A DNA stretch of 64,000 nt from Mercenaria mercenaria (lineage: Eukaryota > Mollusca > Bivalvia > Venerida > Veneridae): NCBI RefSeq assembly GCF_021730395.1, contig NC_069363.1:21798001-21862000 (forward strand), in the 5' to 3' direction. The position numbers were made by a program, and so were the translations under genes. Under the pieces are notes generated by a model. That model was not told the origin of the DNA, did not search any database, and saw nothing but the letters and a program-made list of their open reading frames with translations. Position 1 is the first letter of the stretch; every line of letters starts with the position of its first letter. Of the stretch, positions 46,266-57,257 are shown piece after piece.

Positions 46266-47796
46266 CTAGTGGCCATCCAGACGATAAACATGCAAGTAAT
46301 GCCGAAAATAACTGAAGGGAAGTACATGCTATAACAACAGTTTTCTTCATTATTGCAGAAACGTTGATTTTTTCCAGCTAAGGGGTCGCAAAACTGAATG
46401 TTCTCCAAGACACGGTTAGTCCATTGCGAAAAAAATATTGAGGATTTTCAGAGAGGATAGGGCAAATGAATTACAGAATCCCCACCTGTCTCCCAAGTGG
46501 TGTGGGAAATCGTATATCCAAATGACACTCTGCCAAATAATCATGTTTTGTATTACTCAAACAGCACTGTTATAGTATTTTAATTTTTCAATGTATAGGG
46601 AGTCATATTCGGGTTTGTACATGTACATGCTTGCATTCGTATACAGCTTCTCTGTCCCAAGGAGCTGTATAGGAAAACGTGTCCCGAATACAGCTCCCCG
46701 GGGAGCTATATCCGAAGGAAGCTATATAGGGTGTGACATAGCACTCCACGGCCGACTCGCTCATTTATATTCATATGCAATCCAGTTAATTAATATCGGT
46801 TTCAAAACACTGAAGGCTAAGAAATTGCCAACTGATTTACACCTGGATGCAATTGCAGTTGGTCGTGATCTATGCATATTAACATTGTCCTTTCCACCGC
46901 AGAATGTTACCTGTTCTGACCGAATTTCTACACCGTATAGCAAATGGGACATTTGATTCACACATTCATTATTTTCATCATAAGAGATATACGTTAAACT
47001 TACCCATATAAGAAGATTATGTTACGGTCGATCTTAACTGATCAACGTCTCAGAAACGGCTACCAGTGTATGTCAATCTGTGTAACATTTTATATGTGAC
47101 TCAATCGCAGCTAATCATTTTTAAAACTGCTTGTTGAAACTATTATACACTGTTACTTCCAGAAATGTAACTTTCTTCCAATCAAGTTGACTCACAATGA
47201 CAATGTTCAAGAATTGTCGGAGACACATTGCATCTAAAATGAAATGTCGTTTCAAATGCATATATCTGAACAACTTGCAAGTTAATAAAACTAATACATC
47301 TGATTTAGAAACGTCACCATTTGACATGCATCCATTTTCTTCAATAATCTGGGCAAAACTTTATAACAATAGAAATGATTTCAACTTTGACATTGTCAAT
47401 TCCCCAAATAACAATGAGCATTTTAAGGGGTCGACAATTTCACTATTTCAACTTGTTCGTTTTGCAAACGAAAAATGAAAAGCAGTATCAATTTTAATAA
47501 AATATTTGTGAACTTCAAAATTTCAATCATTTAGACAGAACGCGAAAATCAACATCATACGAGTTGATACTTTACTAGTATATGATAAAGAAAGGCCGAA
47601 TTTAAAACATATTTTACAGACAGCAAACTAGTTTTCTTCTGTTCTGATCTGATTTAAAGAACGATGAATAAATATGCGAAAACTAAAGCAAATTTGTTTT
47701 CCTCTTGCATACAAAACACCCCCACCTCTGTTATTTAAAACAAAATAAAGTTTTGTTTTATTCGCGTGTATGTTTCCCAATTCTCAGTTAAAACAT
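46266..47796. other. No supported gene
   Basis: A 16-base perfect palindrome AGCTCCCCGGGGAGCT lies at 46,692-46,707 within a cluster of GGAGCTRTAT words (46,660-46,730). The 121-codon frame at 46,591-46,956 has no recognised domain. Nothing else was identified. Confidence 0.4.
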
Positions 47797-47800
47797 TTAA

Positions 47801-48147
47801 GGTAGTAGGGTACACTTCGAATTTTGGCCCCCGTCAATATTTGTAATACTTAGAACTTCGTGATTTTGGATGTCTGTAAATTAAAGTGAGAGATAATGAT
47901 TGTTAACTCTTTAGAAAATTTAAACAGCTGATACATGTAAAATTCTGATTTCAGTTGTAAAACTAACAGCTGCTAGCTTTGTATGAGTCGATGAGTCACC
48001 TTAGGCGCGGGAAATTCAAATCATAGAAGGGTTCCGTTCTTGATGATGGCCCCTGATTCTGCTCATTAGGGAAGTGCAATATTACGACTCGCTACATGTA
48101 AGCCTGGCCGTGCCCAAAAGTTTCGAATCTAAGTGTACCCTGCTACC
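47801..48147. mobile_element. TTAA-flanked MITE, 347 bp
   Basis: GGTAGTAGGGTACACTTCGA at the left and the inverse, with a two-base interruption, at the right (48,123-48,147). TTAA borders both ends (47,797-47,800 and 48,148-48,151). No coding capacity. Its first bases, GGTA.TAGG, match those of the larger element at 23,491. Confidence 0.75.
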
Positions 48148-48151
48148 TTAA

Positions 48152-49357
48152 AATCAAGTAGCTACCTCCGATGATGCTATATCCTATGACGTTGCGTGAT
48201 CTTACCTAACGTGTCCAGTTTCTGCTTAGAAGACAGAAAGGCGAGAGAGTTAACCCGTTATTGTACCTGAAAATTTCTACTCTGTGCATAATTCAAAATT
48301 ACCATTAACCCTTCTATATTTGATGCTGCAAAACGGTGTATATCATAATTATTTGAATTATTTTGCTCTTAAAAATGAAGGATTTGATTTATTTTTGTTA
48401 TCAAGTGTTCGCGAACAGTTTCTGAGTAGCTGTGCACATCTACAATAGGTACTATGTGATTGTACTGCATGGCGCATCCGACAAGAATCAAGGAAAGGTG
48501 TCTAAACAGCATAAGCAGCATAATATACTCAAGGGCTGTTAGTTAGACTTCTAAGCGGTAATCTCTCTTTACTCCGCGTTCAAACATTTGTCAGGTAGCT
48601 TCCCTTTAACCACTAACTGTAATCTGTACCTTCTGTAAGTACCCCATTGTGTGAAACATTCTGGACGTTTTCGACAGGCGAATATGACACACTGCAATAA
48701 TCATTTGCTTAAACGCCGCTTAAAGAAAAAAAAACATACTAAAACTGGAAAACTATATGTGATATGGAGTGTGTAAGTTACCAATCCGAAATCTATGCTG
48801 CTCCTGGTTAATTTGAACAGAATTTGACAATTATTCAATCATAAATCAGGAGGACACATATTGATTTTCAGAACGTTTCAATAATAACCAAGTGTAACAT
48901 TTGCTGGAATGCATTTGTTGAGAGTAAAGTTAGTACGAAGCGTTCTGAACGCAAAAATATGCATGATGAAGGCATTTCGGCCCGTTTGATGGCAAAAAGC
49001 ACAGCAGGGGAACTCGGTAGCCTTGACAACTTTGTACGGAATATTGGCAACGTTTGATTTATTCCAGTATAAAATTACAAGCAAATCCTCGCAAAAAATA
49101 TTTTCACCGTCTTGTGTATCGTTAATTAAAACATAATTAGAATTTCAGATTTACACCAGAAATAATTTTAGTGGTGTACTCGATGATATCCCTTAAGTAG
49201 TATAACACATTTGCAAACAGTGTTGCAGTAATGTCATTAGATGCGAGAGAAATTCCGGATTGAGTTCTATCACCAAAATTAAATGTGGCCGCTTTAAAAG
49301 CACTGGCCTCCAGATCGTTCGACAACAAAAATATATATAATTATATTTTAGATATCT
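48152..49357. other. No supported gene
   Basis: Short overlapping frames near 48,870-49,330 on the minus strand have no recognisable domain or splice context. Confidence 0.4.
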
Positions 49358-49610
49358 GGGGCCAGTTGTTCGAAACTTTAACCGGCCGTTAAACTAACCG
49401 CTGGTTAAATTTTGATTCAAAACACTATAGTCTTGGTGGGAAACACTAGTATGATGTTTTCATTTTATTGTAAAGAATTTTCAAATTTCATAGTTTTTAA
49501 CTCATACATTTGTTTTTCCAAGTCTTCTAAAATGTCGAAAACTAACCCTAAAAGTTAATCAACTGTTAGCTTAATCCCCTGTACTGTTAAAGTTTTGAAC
49601 AACAGGGCCC
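49358..49610. mobile_element. MITE with 24-bp inverted termini
   Basis: GGCCAGTTGTTCGAAACTTT near the left and GTTAAAGTTTTGAACAACAG with GGGCCC at the right are inverted copies with a few differences. The interior is a loose foldback of GGTTAAA- and GTTAG-type words. About 253 bp, no coding capacity. Confidence 0.7.
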
Positions 49611-49929
49611 TGGAAATTAATGCTATAGTTCTTTTAAGAACGCTTTGCAAACTTAATTACTAACACACTATATGTTACGGAAACACATGAGAATTAGTTG
49701 TTTTTACTACTTTTTACAATGAAAATCGAAAAACGTTTGTAACGCTCAAACGCTTTACTTAATATTTAACGAGCATTTATAAAATAGTTTAGAAACAAAA
49801 ACTCATATTCTAATGTTCATATTATGACCAAACTTCAATTTGAAAGAAAGATATTTTTTATCCAAAATCTGGAGGCCAGTGCTTTTGACGAACCCCATTT
49901 ATATTTTACATTATCAATTCGATACCATC

Positions 49930-50435
49930 AAAATTGCGACAAAAGGTGAAGAGAAGGAGGCCGATATTATAGTGTAGTATCCTAATATTACCGGTCTCCT
50001 GCCGATATTATAGTGTAGTGTCCTAGTATTACCGGTCTCCTGCCGGTATTATAGTGTAGTGTCCTAATATTACCGGTCTCCTGCCGGTATTATAGTGTAG
50101 TGTCCTAGTATTACCGGTCTCCTGCCGATATTATAGTGTAGTATCCTAATATTACCGGTCTCCTGCCGATATTATAGTGTAGTATCCTAATATTACAGGT
50201 CTCCTGCCGATATTATAGTGTAGTATCCTAATATTATCGGTCTCCTGCCGATATTATAGTGTAGTATCCTAATATTATCGGTCTCCTGCCGATATTATAG
50301 TGTAGTATCGTAATATATCCGGTCTCCTGGCGATATTATAGTGTAGTATCCTAATATTATAGGTCTCCTGCCGATAGTATAGTGTAGTATCCTAATATTA
50401 TAGGTCTCCTGCTCTTCACATTTTGTCGCAATTTT
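49930..50435. mobile_element. Inverted-repeat element enclosing an 11-unit 41-bp minisatellite
   Basis: The left end AAAATTGCGACAAAAGGTGA (49,930 on) is mirrored at the right by TCACATTTTGTCGCAATTTT, ending at 50,435. The inverted similarity runs about 33 bp up to the array. The array starts at 49,961 and repeats every 41 bp for about 11 units of CCGATATTATAGTGTAGTAT plus CCTAATATTACCGGTCTCCT and G. Each unit contains a foldback in which TAATATTACCGG faces CCGATATTA. Units differ at a few recurrent positions. This is not CRISPR, since there are no spacers. Confidence 0.8.
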
Positions 50436-51239
50436 ACCTTATAGAAAATTAAACTCACCATAATGAAAATACATTATTCTGTTGAAGGAATTTATTATAG
50501 TATGAATAACCTTGACATATCCTATGTGTTTTAATCATAATATTCAATTGAATGGAAACAATGCAAATAGCTATTTAAATCATCATGAACATTTTCGAGC
50601 TGGTGTGTGCCATTCTGTTAATGATTTTACATGATTTTTTGACAGCATTAGGCGGTTAAATATTCTATGGTGGTCACTATGGAATGACATGACGTGCTGT
50701 CGTTTTAAGTTCCAAGCTGTTCTACAGTTGCTACGTAAATGACATTGACAATGTAGTCCCCTCTTCTTAAGACACTGACTTTGTTCTAGTAAAAACCTTA
50801 ATGGAACTTAATTAATTTTTTTCATGAAAGGAATCGGAGGCCATACAATAATCCGGATAAAAGGTTTCCGGTTATTTTTAAAAACACCGGATAATTAGTG
50901 GTGTCCATACAGTGGCACATATCTGGTGTATATGAAGGCTTTGTCATAATTCTAACCTTTCCCCGTGACACGTGCAATTATTGGCCATTAATGGACATTC
51001 CCTAGAGCTTTTTGAAACAAAGGAATAGCCACAAACAGAAATAAAATACGCTTAATGAATACATTCGATGCTTGTCCACATTTTTTGTACTAATAACTAG
51101 CAATTATTCTTCGTAGACAACATGGAGAATTCCTAAACCTGAATGCAATAGTTCCATTGCTTTAATAATTATGTATATAACACTATACGAAATGTAGTTT
51201 TGAACTGTAATGTATTATGGTTATGATTAACCTTTTTAT
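50436..51239. other. No supported gene
   Basis: AT-rich sequence. Short inverted words around CCGGATAA (50,855-50,895) are noted, but no element boundary could be set. Confidence 0.4.
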
Positions 51240-52090
51240 TTCATTTAGTCTATCAGCTGTAACCTCCATTGTCATTGAGTTGGAGTTGAACAAAACTCCC
51301 AAGAAAATCATAATTTCTGATGGAATACAAACTTTTTCTTTTGATTCTTACTAGCCTGCTTTCTCTAATACTTATCTTAAACAATAAAAGGCAAACCAAG
51401 CCCTTTCTCTACTTTCCTCACCTGCTAAATCATCCAAATAATTTAAAATGGCTATTCCAATTTGAAACATCATGGAGGAAATTGCATTTGTAACTCTTTG
51501 ACAAATAGCAGCAGCGTTTCTTAGACCCATAGACAAAACTGTATCACAGAAAATATGCCTTTTCCATTGAAACGGAACTAAACTTTAGTCGCCTAAACAA
51601 ATACTTATTTGTCTGTAAGTTTTGCGCAAATCCAACTTGAACATTAAATAATGTCTACCTTTTATATACTTTTATTAACTGAATGAAATCATCAATTTTG
51701 GAAACATTAATTCTATTTCTTCACCTAAATATCTATCATTGCTAATAAAATCATTGACAGCATTACCCTTTGGAAAACTGAGATCTAAAATAACTCTTCT
51801 GTCTTCCGATTCCTTTTTTTTTTTTTTGGACCGAATTCAGAGAAGAAATTTTTATGTGATCTGTAAAAGGATTACCTTTAAAGGGCCCAATAATAGAATG
51901 ACTTGCCTTTTCTTTTTCTAAATATTTTGTAATTTCTGAAGGATAATTTTCAGCCCCTTTATGATTTTTGTGTTTCCATAATCTACATGCTTAAAAGAAT
52001 TTACATCACCATGAAAATCTAAAGAGAAACCGAATTTTAATAAATCTATAACCAGAGTATCTTTATAACCTGTATTAACTGTATTTGTGG
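51240..52090 (-). pseudogene. DIRS-like retrotransposon reverse transcriptase fragment, fossil
   Basis: Read on the minus strand, this stretch carries the reverse-transcriptase pattern of tyrosine-recombinase retrotransposons of the DIRS/Ngaro group: an RVILDLSFPKGN-like block, a catalytic motif A region, an RNAAAICQRV-like block and a YLDDLAGEE-like motif C region, in the expected order. No recombinase domain or terminal repeats were recognised nearby. The frame is broken several times and the copy is a partial relic, age not estimable from one fragment. Confidence 0.7.
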
Positions 52091-52491
52091 TGTTTCGCTT
52101 CTTACTCTTTCTTCTGCAAAAGTAAATATGATTCGTTAGGGGCTTTTGTTAATTATCCACACGAGCATGTTTGTGTTTTACTTACCATGCATTTTGCTAC
52201 CCTTGCTTATGTAAAAGATTCACCTGACTTATGCTATTTTAATCACAAGTCTCCTATGGCTTTGCAAAATCATGGTGATAAAGAGTGGGCGTTTATGGAC
52301 GATTTACCAGGTGAGTCCACTGTTCGTCCCAAGGCGATGCCACAATGTGTTGCTTTAAATAGTTTGTCTTCGTTATCTTGATGTATTACCTTGTCTATAT
52401 GTTTTGTTTATATATTTATCATAATCATATACGCATCCATACAAACATTGTCATAAAATGAGAGCTTTAGAATATACAAAACTATGGACAA
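52091..52491. other. Spacer, no gene proven
   Basis: A 98-codon plus-strand frame (52,085-52,381) overlaps the DIRS-like relic and shows no recognised domain. Confidence 0.35.
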
Positions 52492-53026
52492 CCGTAGCTG
52501 TCTTCTGATGTTGATATAGCATGCATATTATGAATATAACTGCTGTTTTTGTCGTTTTCAGGGGGTGTGTTTACAGCAGAGTAAACGTATGTTAACAGAG
52601 AGACTCTTGCGATTATGCGCTGTTAACACTCCTTTTCACATATGCGTGTTCCGTGGATAAACGTAAACGTATTATAGCTTCATATCCCTACACTTAATCA
52701 GTATATGAAGTGTATCCGCTGACATGTGCAGTGCTTAGATATGAACACTGTGTAGAGGATGGTTTCATCAGCATGTTTTATATACGGTCCTTCAAACATA
52801 TATGCGCTGCTTTCACTTGATATTACGGTATATTTAACTTAATGTGCGGTCGCTTCAACTATTTATGAGGTGCTTTCAACTTTGTGTTCGTAATTAAAAC
52901 ACCGCACATATTAATGGAAGCACCCCATATACAATGTTAAGCGCGTCACATTTAAGCACTGCACATATAGATAGAGGCACTTCATATACTATAAAGTGCT
53001 ATATCAACATAAGAAGACAGCTATGG
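52492..53026. mobile_element. Fold-back element, about 535 bp
   Basis: The left end CCGTAGCTGTCTTCTGATGT and the right end inverse of CCATAGCTGTCTTCTTATGT pair over about 30 bp, both followed by TGATATAGCA. Internal words (CAGTATATGAAGTG, ATGTGCAGTGCTTA) are also mirrored, so most of the element could fold. No coding capacity. Confidence 0.7.
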
Positions 53027-53065
53027 CTTTCCTATGAAGTTCTGCCAAAGTTTACAGTGAATATT

Positions 53066-53302
53066 TGAGCCGCGCCATGAGAAAACCAACATAGTGGGTG
53101 TGCGACCAGCATGGATCCAGACCAGCCTGCGCATCCGCGCAGTCTGGTCAGGATCCATGCTGTTCGCTTTTAAAACCTACTGCAATTAGAGAAACCATTA
53201 GCGAACAGCATGGATCCTGACCAGACTGCGCGGATGCGCAGGCTGGTCTGGATCCATGCTGGTCGCAAAGCCACTTTGTTGGTTTTCTCATGGCACGGCT
53301 CA
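53066..53302. mobile_element. Near-perfect palindromic MITE, 237 bp
   Basis: Arms of roughly 105 bp starting TGAGCCGCGCCATGAGAAAA and ending with its inverse TTTTCTCATGGCACGGCTCA flank a loop of about 25 bp. Each arm holds a smaller GCATGGATCC...GGATCCATGC foldback with TGCGCATCCGCGCA inside. It is 39 bp from the element at 52,492. It resembles a MITE common in bivalve genomes; that is from memory, not a search. Confidence 0.85.
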
Positions 53303-53839
53303 TTTGAAGTGTAAAGGAATAAATCTTACGTATTATACTAAGATTTATGGTCTGCGATGAATTTGATGGACACTATGAGGCCACTAAAATAAACTCTCCG
53401 TCAAAAATATACTGTCCAAGTACTAATAGGGGGTAATTTTATGACACTGGTAGTTTTTTTTTTTCAAAGTACCACGATGTGTATATATCTTCGGAAGTTT
53501 AAAACGCAACAGCCTTTTATTCTGGTAAAATATTTCAAACTTATTTAAACGAACTATCACTGTCGCATGTTCATTTTGTAAAGTGTGTGTCTTCTAAAAG
53601 CATACAATTATGCAAAAAAGCCTTTCGTAGTAATGAAATTTTAGTGAAGTGTGAACAGCATATAATACTAAGTTCTTCTACACTTGGAATAAAACAAATA
53701 GGTAACAGTAGGTGTTATACAGAGCTACATTTTAAAGTTTTCGGACAGAAAAGGCTACGTTATTGGAATGTTGCTATTTATCCTATAATACAGTTTTATT
53801 TAAGTTGCAATGACCCATAATTTCGAATTTTGGAACATG

Positions 53840-53842
<3 letters not shown>
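53303..53842. other. No supported gene
   Basis: A 77-codon plus-strand frame (53,587-53,820) has no recognised domain. Otherwise AT-rich sequence. Confidence 0.4.
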
Positions 53843-53876
<34 letters not shown>

Positions 53877-54192
53877 GTGTGTGTGTGTTCGGGTTTAACG
53901 TCTTTTTCAACAATTTTTCAGTCATATAAACGACGGTGTGAGCACAATGCCCAACTTTATAGTGCTGCCTCACTGGAATATCACGCCGTAGACACGTGGC
54001 ATGATACCCCACCCAGTCACTTTATACTGACACTGGACTGACCAGTCCTAGCACTACCCTCTTATGCTGAGCGCCAAGCGAGGAAGCTACTAGTACCATT
54101 TTTTACGTCTTTGGTATGACGCGGCCGGGGATCGAACCCACGACCTCCCGCACTCGAAGCGGACGCTCTACCACTAGGCTAGCTCAGTAGTG
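53843..54192 (-). mobile_element. tRNA-derived SINE with 33-base G run at its 3' end
   Basis: On the minus strand the head reads GCTAGCCTAGTGGTAGAGCG (A box), then GGGTTCGATCCCC (B box). A body with CACTGGACTGACC-type words follows, ending in GACGTTAAACCC and an (AC)n tail. The tail abuts 33 uninterrupted Gs on the plus strand (53,843-53,875). Acceptor strands do not pair well, so it is not a tRNA gene. The frames at 53,800-54,041 are SINE artefacts. Confidence 0.8.
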
Positions 54193-55682
54193 TTTTGTTC
54201 TTCCAAAGTAGCGTCTTACTGTATCACCTTGCTTGTATTATCCACCTTTGTCAAATTGTTAAAATTACTTTAAAGATACTTTAAGACATGATGCCGCGTT
54301 CATACCTTATGCAATGAACCGTAAAGTTTGACGTCCATATGTCGCAGATCAGGAACAAAAGCAATAAGAATGTAAATTTAATATTTTGTTATGTCTGTGA
54401 GGAAAATCTCGTTGTTGGACTAATTAGTTTGGCTATCATTCCGCTGTGACAACTGACTTGATGTTGTTCTAAACCATGACGATAGTAGAAGCCTTGTCTG
54501 GCGGCTTGCGGAATCAATGTCGAATTTCCATCAGTTTCTCAGATCTTTGCATATCGTAAACATTGGTGCCAGTCCATGTCTACAGAAAAGTATATTTAAG
54601 ATAAAATGGACATTCATTATATTCGTGAGACTGTCTTTGCTTTGTTCCAGGTAGTTCCCTGATTAAATTAATATTCATATTACTCCTCATACTCCTTTGA
54701 TCATGTAACTGGCATTGTTCTTCAAATTGTCCATCAAACTGCTGCACAGACGTATTTCCCTGATCAAATATACAGATAAAAATCTGTTATTGACAATTTT
54801 TGAGCAGCATGCAATATACATATAATATATATTATACATAATGTTGTCGTTAATTAACTAGCAAATAGTTATTAAAAAGATATCTACAATTGTGATTACA
54901 AGTGTTTGTTATGATTTGATACCACTCCTGATAAGGCGACAGAGGAGCGGGTTTTCGAAATTTTGAAGCACGTCCGGTATACTCAAATGTTTTCGTCTGT
55001 ATTAAATCAGATAAAAAAAGTAGCTACACTTGTGCTGTATTCTTTAAAATGGCAGTAATGTGGGCTTTAAAATGGCACTATTAGAGCTTTGGTGTCACCT
55101 TTGGAATCAATTACCCATCCACTCTTAAATTGAAGGCGTTTTGGCATTTTCCCTTATGTCCAACACATGCCATACACTAGATTGCATGTTTAAATATAAT
55201 CTGACATTGTTTCCAAGTAGATAAACCCTTAGGGTGCAAATCCCTGCTAAGCAAGTGTCTTCCATGGAGTAAGTTTTAGGAGAAAAAGCAGGTCAAAGAC
55301 GCTTGCTGTCGTTTTGTCACACACTGCTTCTTTCAAATCTGCTTCTAAAATAATGACTCACAAAATTTATGGATCAAACTGTAGCCAAATATTCGCACCA
55401 GCTACTTTTTGAGAAAAAAACTTTCAGTAATGAAAATCTTAAAATTAAGTCACTTTGAACAAAGGTACCGTATATATTTAAAAAACCGACCGGTGCCATG
55501 ATTCTAAACAACTCCCCTGCGACCTAAGGGGTTACTGTTTACTCTTTGTTGAATTGATTCTTTGTGTGTTGTAATATTGTCTTAACAGTTATTGTTATTG
55601 AACTGAATTCTTTCGCGAATCGGTAGGTCAAAGGTCAAGGTCACAATTACTTTCATATTGAAAACTTTCATATTGAGAAAGT
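54193..55682. other. No supported gene
   Basis: AT-rich sequence between a SINE and a LINE. A TATA-rich tract near 54,815 is simple sequence. No coding region or element boundary was recognised. Confidence 0.4.
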
Positions 55683-57257
55683 GTGCTACATGCCAAAGAA
55701 CTTGGTTCCAAGCTTTACATTTGCTTCCTTGATTGTCGCCAAGCATTCGGCAGGGTCTGGACTTCTGGTTTACTCTACAAACTCAGACCACTTGTAAATG
55801 ATACGTGCTTTTCAGCAGTTGCCAATATGTATGAAAATGTTACAAGCTGTGTGCTTTACCAAGGGTTAAAGTCCGATTCTTTCCGTGTACTTCAAGGCAC
55901 CCGTCAAGGCGGGAAAAGTTCACCTCTTTTATACATACTGTTTATTGATGGATTAATCAAAGAACTAGAATCAAGTGGACTTGGATACTGTATGTATAAC
56001 TACAACATGAGCTCCCCAACTGTTGCAAACGACATGATTCTTGTGTCATTATCAAAAAACGGTTTAAACAAAATGATGGAAATATGTTATAATTACTCGC
56101 GTGAATGGAGGTTTGAATACCATTGCGATAAGTGTGCTGTTATAGTATTCAATAAATGCGGTAATAGAAGAAATGATAGACTATGGAAATTAGGCAGACA
56201 TACTGTAACAGAGGTCGATGACTATAAACACTTAGGGATGATATGTGACAGATATCTTTCTACTGGTAAAATGATAGAAGAGGCGTGCACTAAACTCCGT
56301 GGAACTCTCTTAAGTATTTTTCATAGTGGATTACACCCAAGTTCACTGAATCCAATTTCTACTGGAACTATATACTCGTCAGAAGTGTTACCTAGAGCTT
56401 TGTATGGCTGTGAATTGTGGTCTATCGTAACTCATTGTGATATTTTAAAATTGGAAATTTCTCACCGGTTTTGCACCAAACTCGCACAAGGACTTAGTGC
56501 AAGCACTAGTACAGATTTTTCGCTGTGCGCAATTAATGTAGATAGTATTGAAGGGATCATTGATGCTCGCAAATTACAATTTTTCGGCCAGTTGTGTAGA
56601 CTACCTAATAAATATTTAGCTAAAAAAGTGTTCATAAACAGACTAATCAGATACATTAGTGAATACTCACAGCATGAAGGATTTATTGCTGATATTCATC
56701 GAATATTACAAAAGTATGGTTTATTATATGTACTTGAAAGGTATGTACTCTCTGGCTTATTCCCTGCAAAAGCTCCGTGGAAGAAAATAGTATACCAGAA
56801 TGTCACACTTGTGAACCATGTACAAAGACTATCTCGCATCAGCACAGTCAGTGAAATTCCAGTAACTGCTAACCTGTTGACTACAAACAACCCGTGTATT
56901 CTCTGGTCGGTGTGCAGAAAAAGGCAAGAGTTAATGCCCTTATGTAAAACTGCTGTGCGAATTTTAGGTTATATTGTCTCAAGGTCTTTTCCAACACAAT
57001 GCCGCAAGTGTATTTTATTCTGTGAAAATATTGTTGAGCACACAAAATGTAATTGCCTAAGAAATCACGATTTGTACAAGCAATTATTGCTGACTTGGTT
57101 TGAACTTTGCGACATACAAACGTACAAACATTTCGTCAAGTTAAAGCCTTATGAACAGTGTGTTGATTTGATAACTGTAGCATTAAAACTTAATGAACAT
57201 TTGCAATTTGAAAATTTCAGGATACTGAAAGTACTTTGTAAAATGTTTACGGAGTAG
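55683..57257 (+). CDS. LINE reverse transcriptase, long open frame, catalytic site altered
   Basis: It encodes the C-terminal two thirds of a non-LTR retrotransposon ORF2. Motif A is KLYICFLDCRQAFGRVW, near residues 10-26. Motif B is LQGTRQGGKSSPLLY, near 69-83. The motif C position reads SPTVANDMILVS near 110-121. Related LINE proteins have ADD there, so the first catalytic Asp is Asn. AFD after motif A is AFG. A Cys/His cluster (CRKCILFCENIVEHTKCNC) near residue 440 is the usual C-terminal zinc-binding region. No stop interrupts 524 codons; the first codon is GTG and marks only the truncation, not a real start. The clade is not certain. This was probably mobilised by another copy and is now inactive. 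Confidence 0.8.
   Translation: MLHAKELGSKLYICFLDCRQAFGRVWTSGLLYKLRPLVNDTCFSAVANMYENVTSCVLYQGLKSDSFRVLQGTRQGGKSSPLLYILFIDGLIKELESSGLGYCMYNYNMSSPTVANDMILVSLSKNGLNKMMEICYNYSREWRFEYHCDKCAVIVFNKCGNRRNDRLWKLGRHTVTEVDDYKHLGMICDRYLSTGKMIEEACTKLRGTLLSIFHSGLHPSSLNPISTGTIYSSEVLPRALYGCELWSIVTHCDILKLEISHRFCTKLAQGLSASTSTDFSLCAINVDSIEGIIDARKLQFFGQLCRLPNKYLAKKVFINRLIRYISEYSQHEGFIADIHRILQKYGLLYVLERYVLSGLFPAKAPWKKIVYQNVTLVNHVQRLSRISTVSEIPVTANLLTTNNPCILWSVCRKRQELMPLCKTAVRILGYIVSRSFPTQCRKCILFCENIVEHTKCNCLRNHDLYKQLLLTWFELCDIQTYKHFVKLKPYEQCVDLITVALKLNEHLQFENFRILKVLCKMFTE

Noticed and set aside
46692-46707. Sixteen-base palindrome as an operator or recombination site
   Set aside because: It is a GC palindrome within repeated GGAGCT words, with nothing to support a function.
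46591-46956. 121-residue open frame
   Set aside because: No recognised motif; it overlaps palindromic GGAGCT repeats and lacks supporting context.
49961-50412. Regular 41-bp repeats as a CRISPR array
   Set aside because: Units are contiguous with no spacers, there are no cas genes, and the context is eukaryotic. It is a minisatellite.
54112-54192. tRNA gene on the minus strand
   Set aside because: The sequence continues into a SINE body and tail, and the acceptor pairing is poor.
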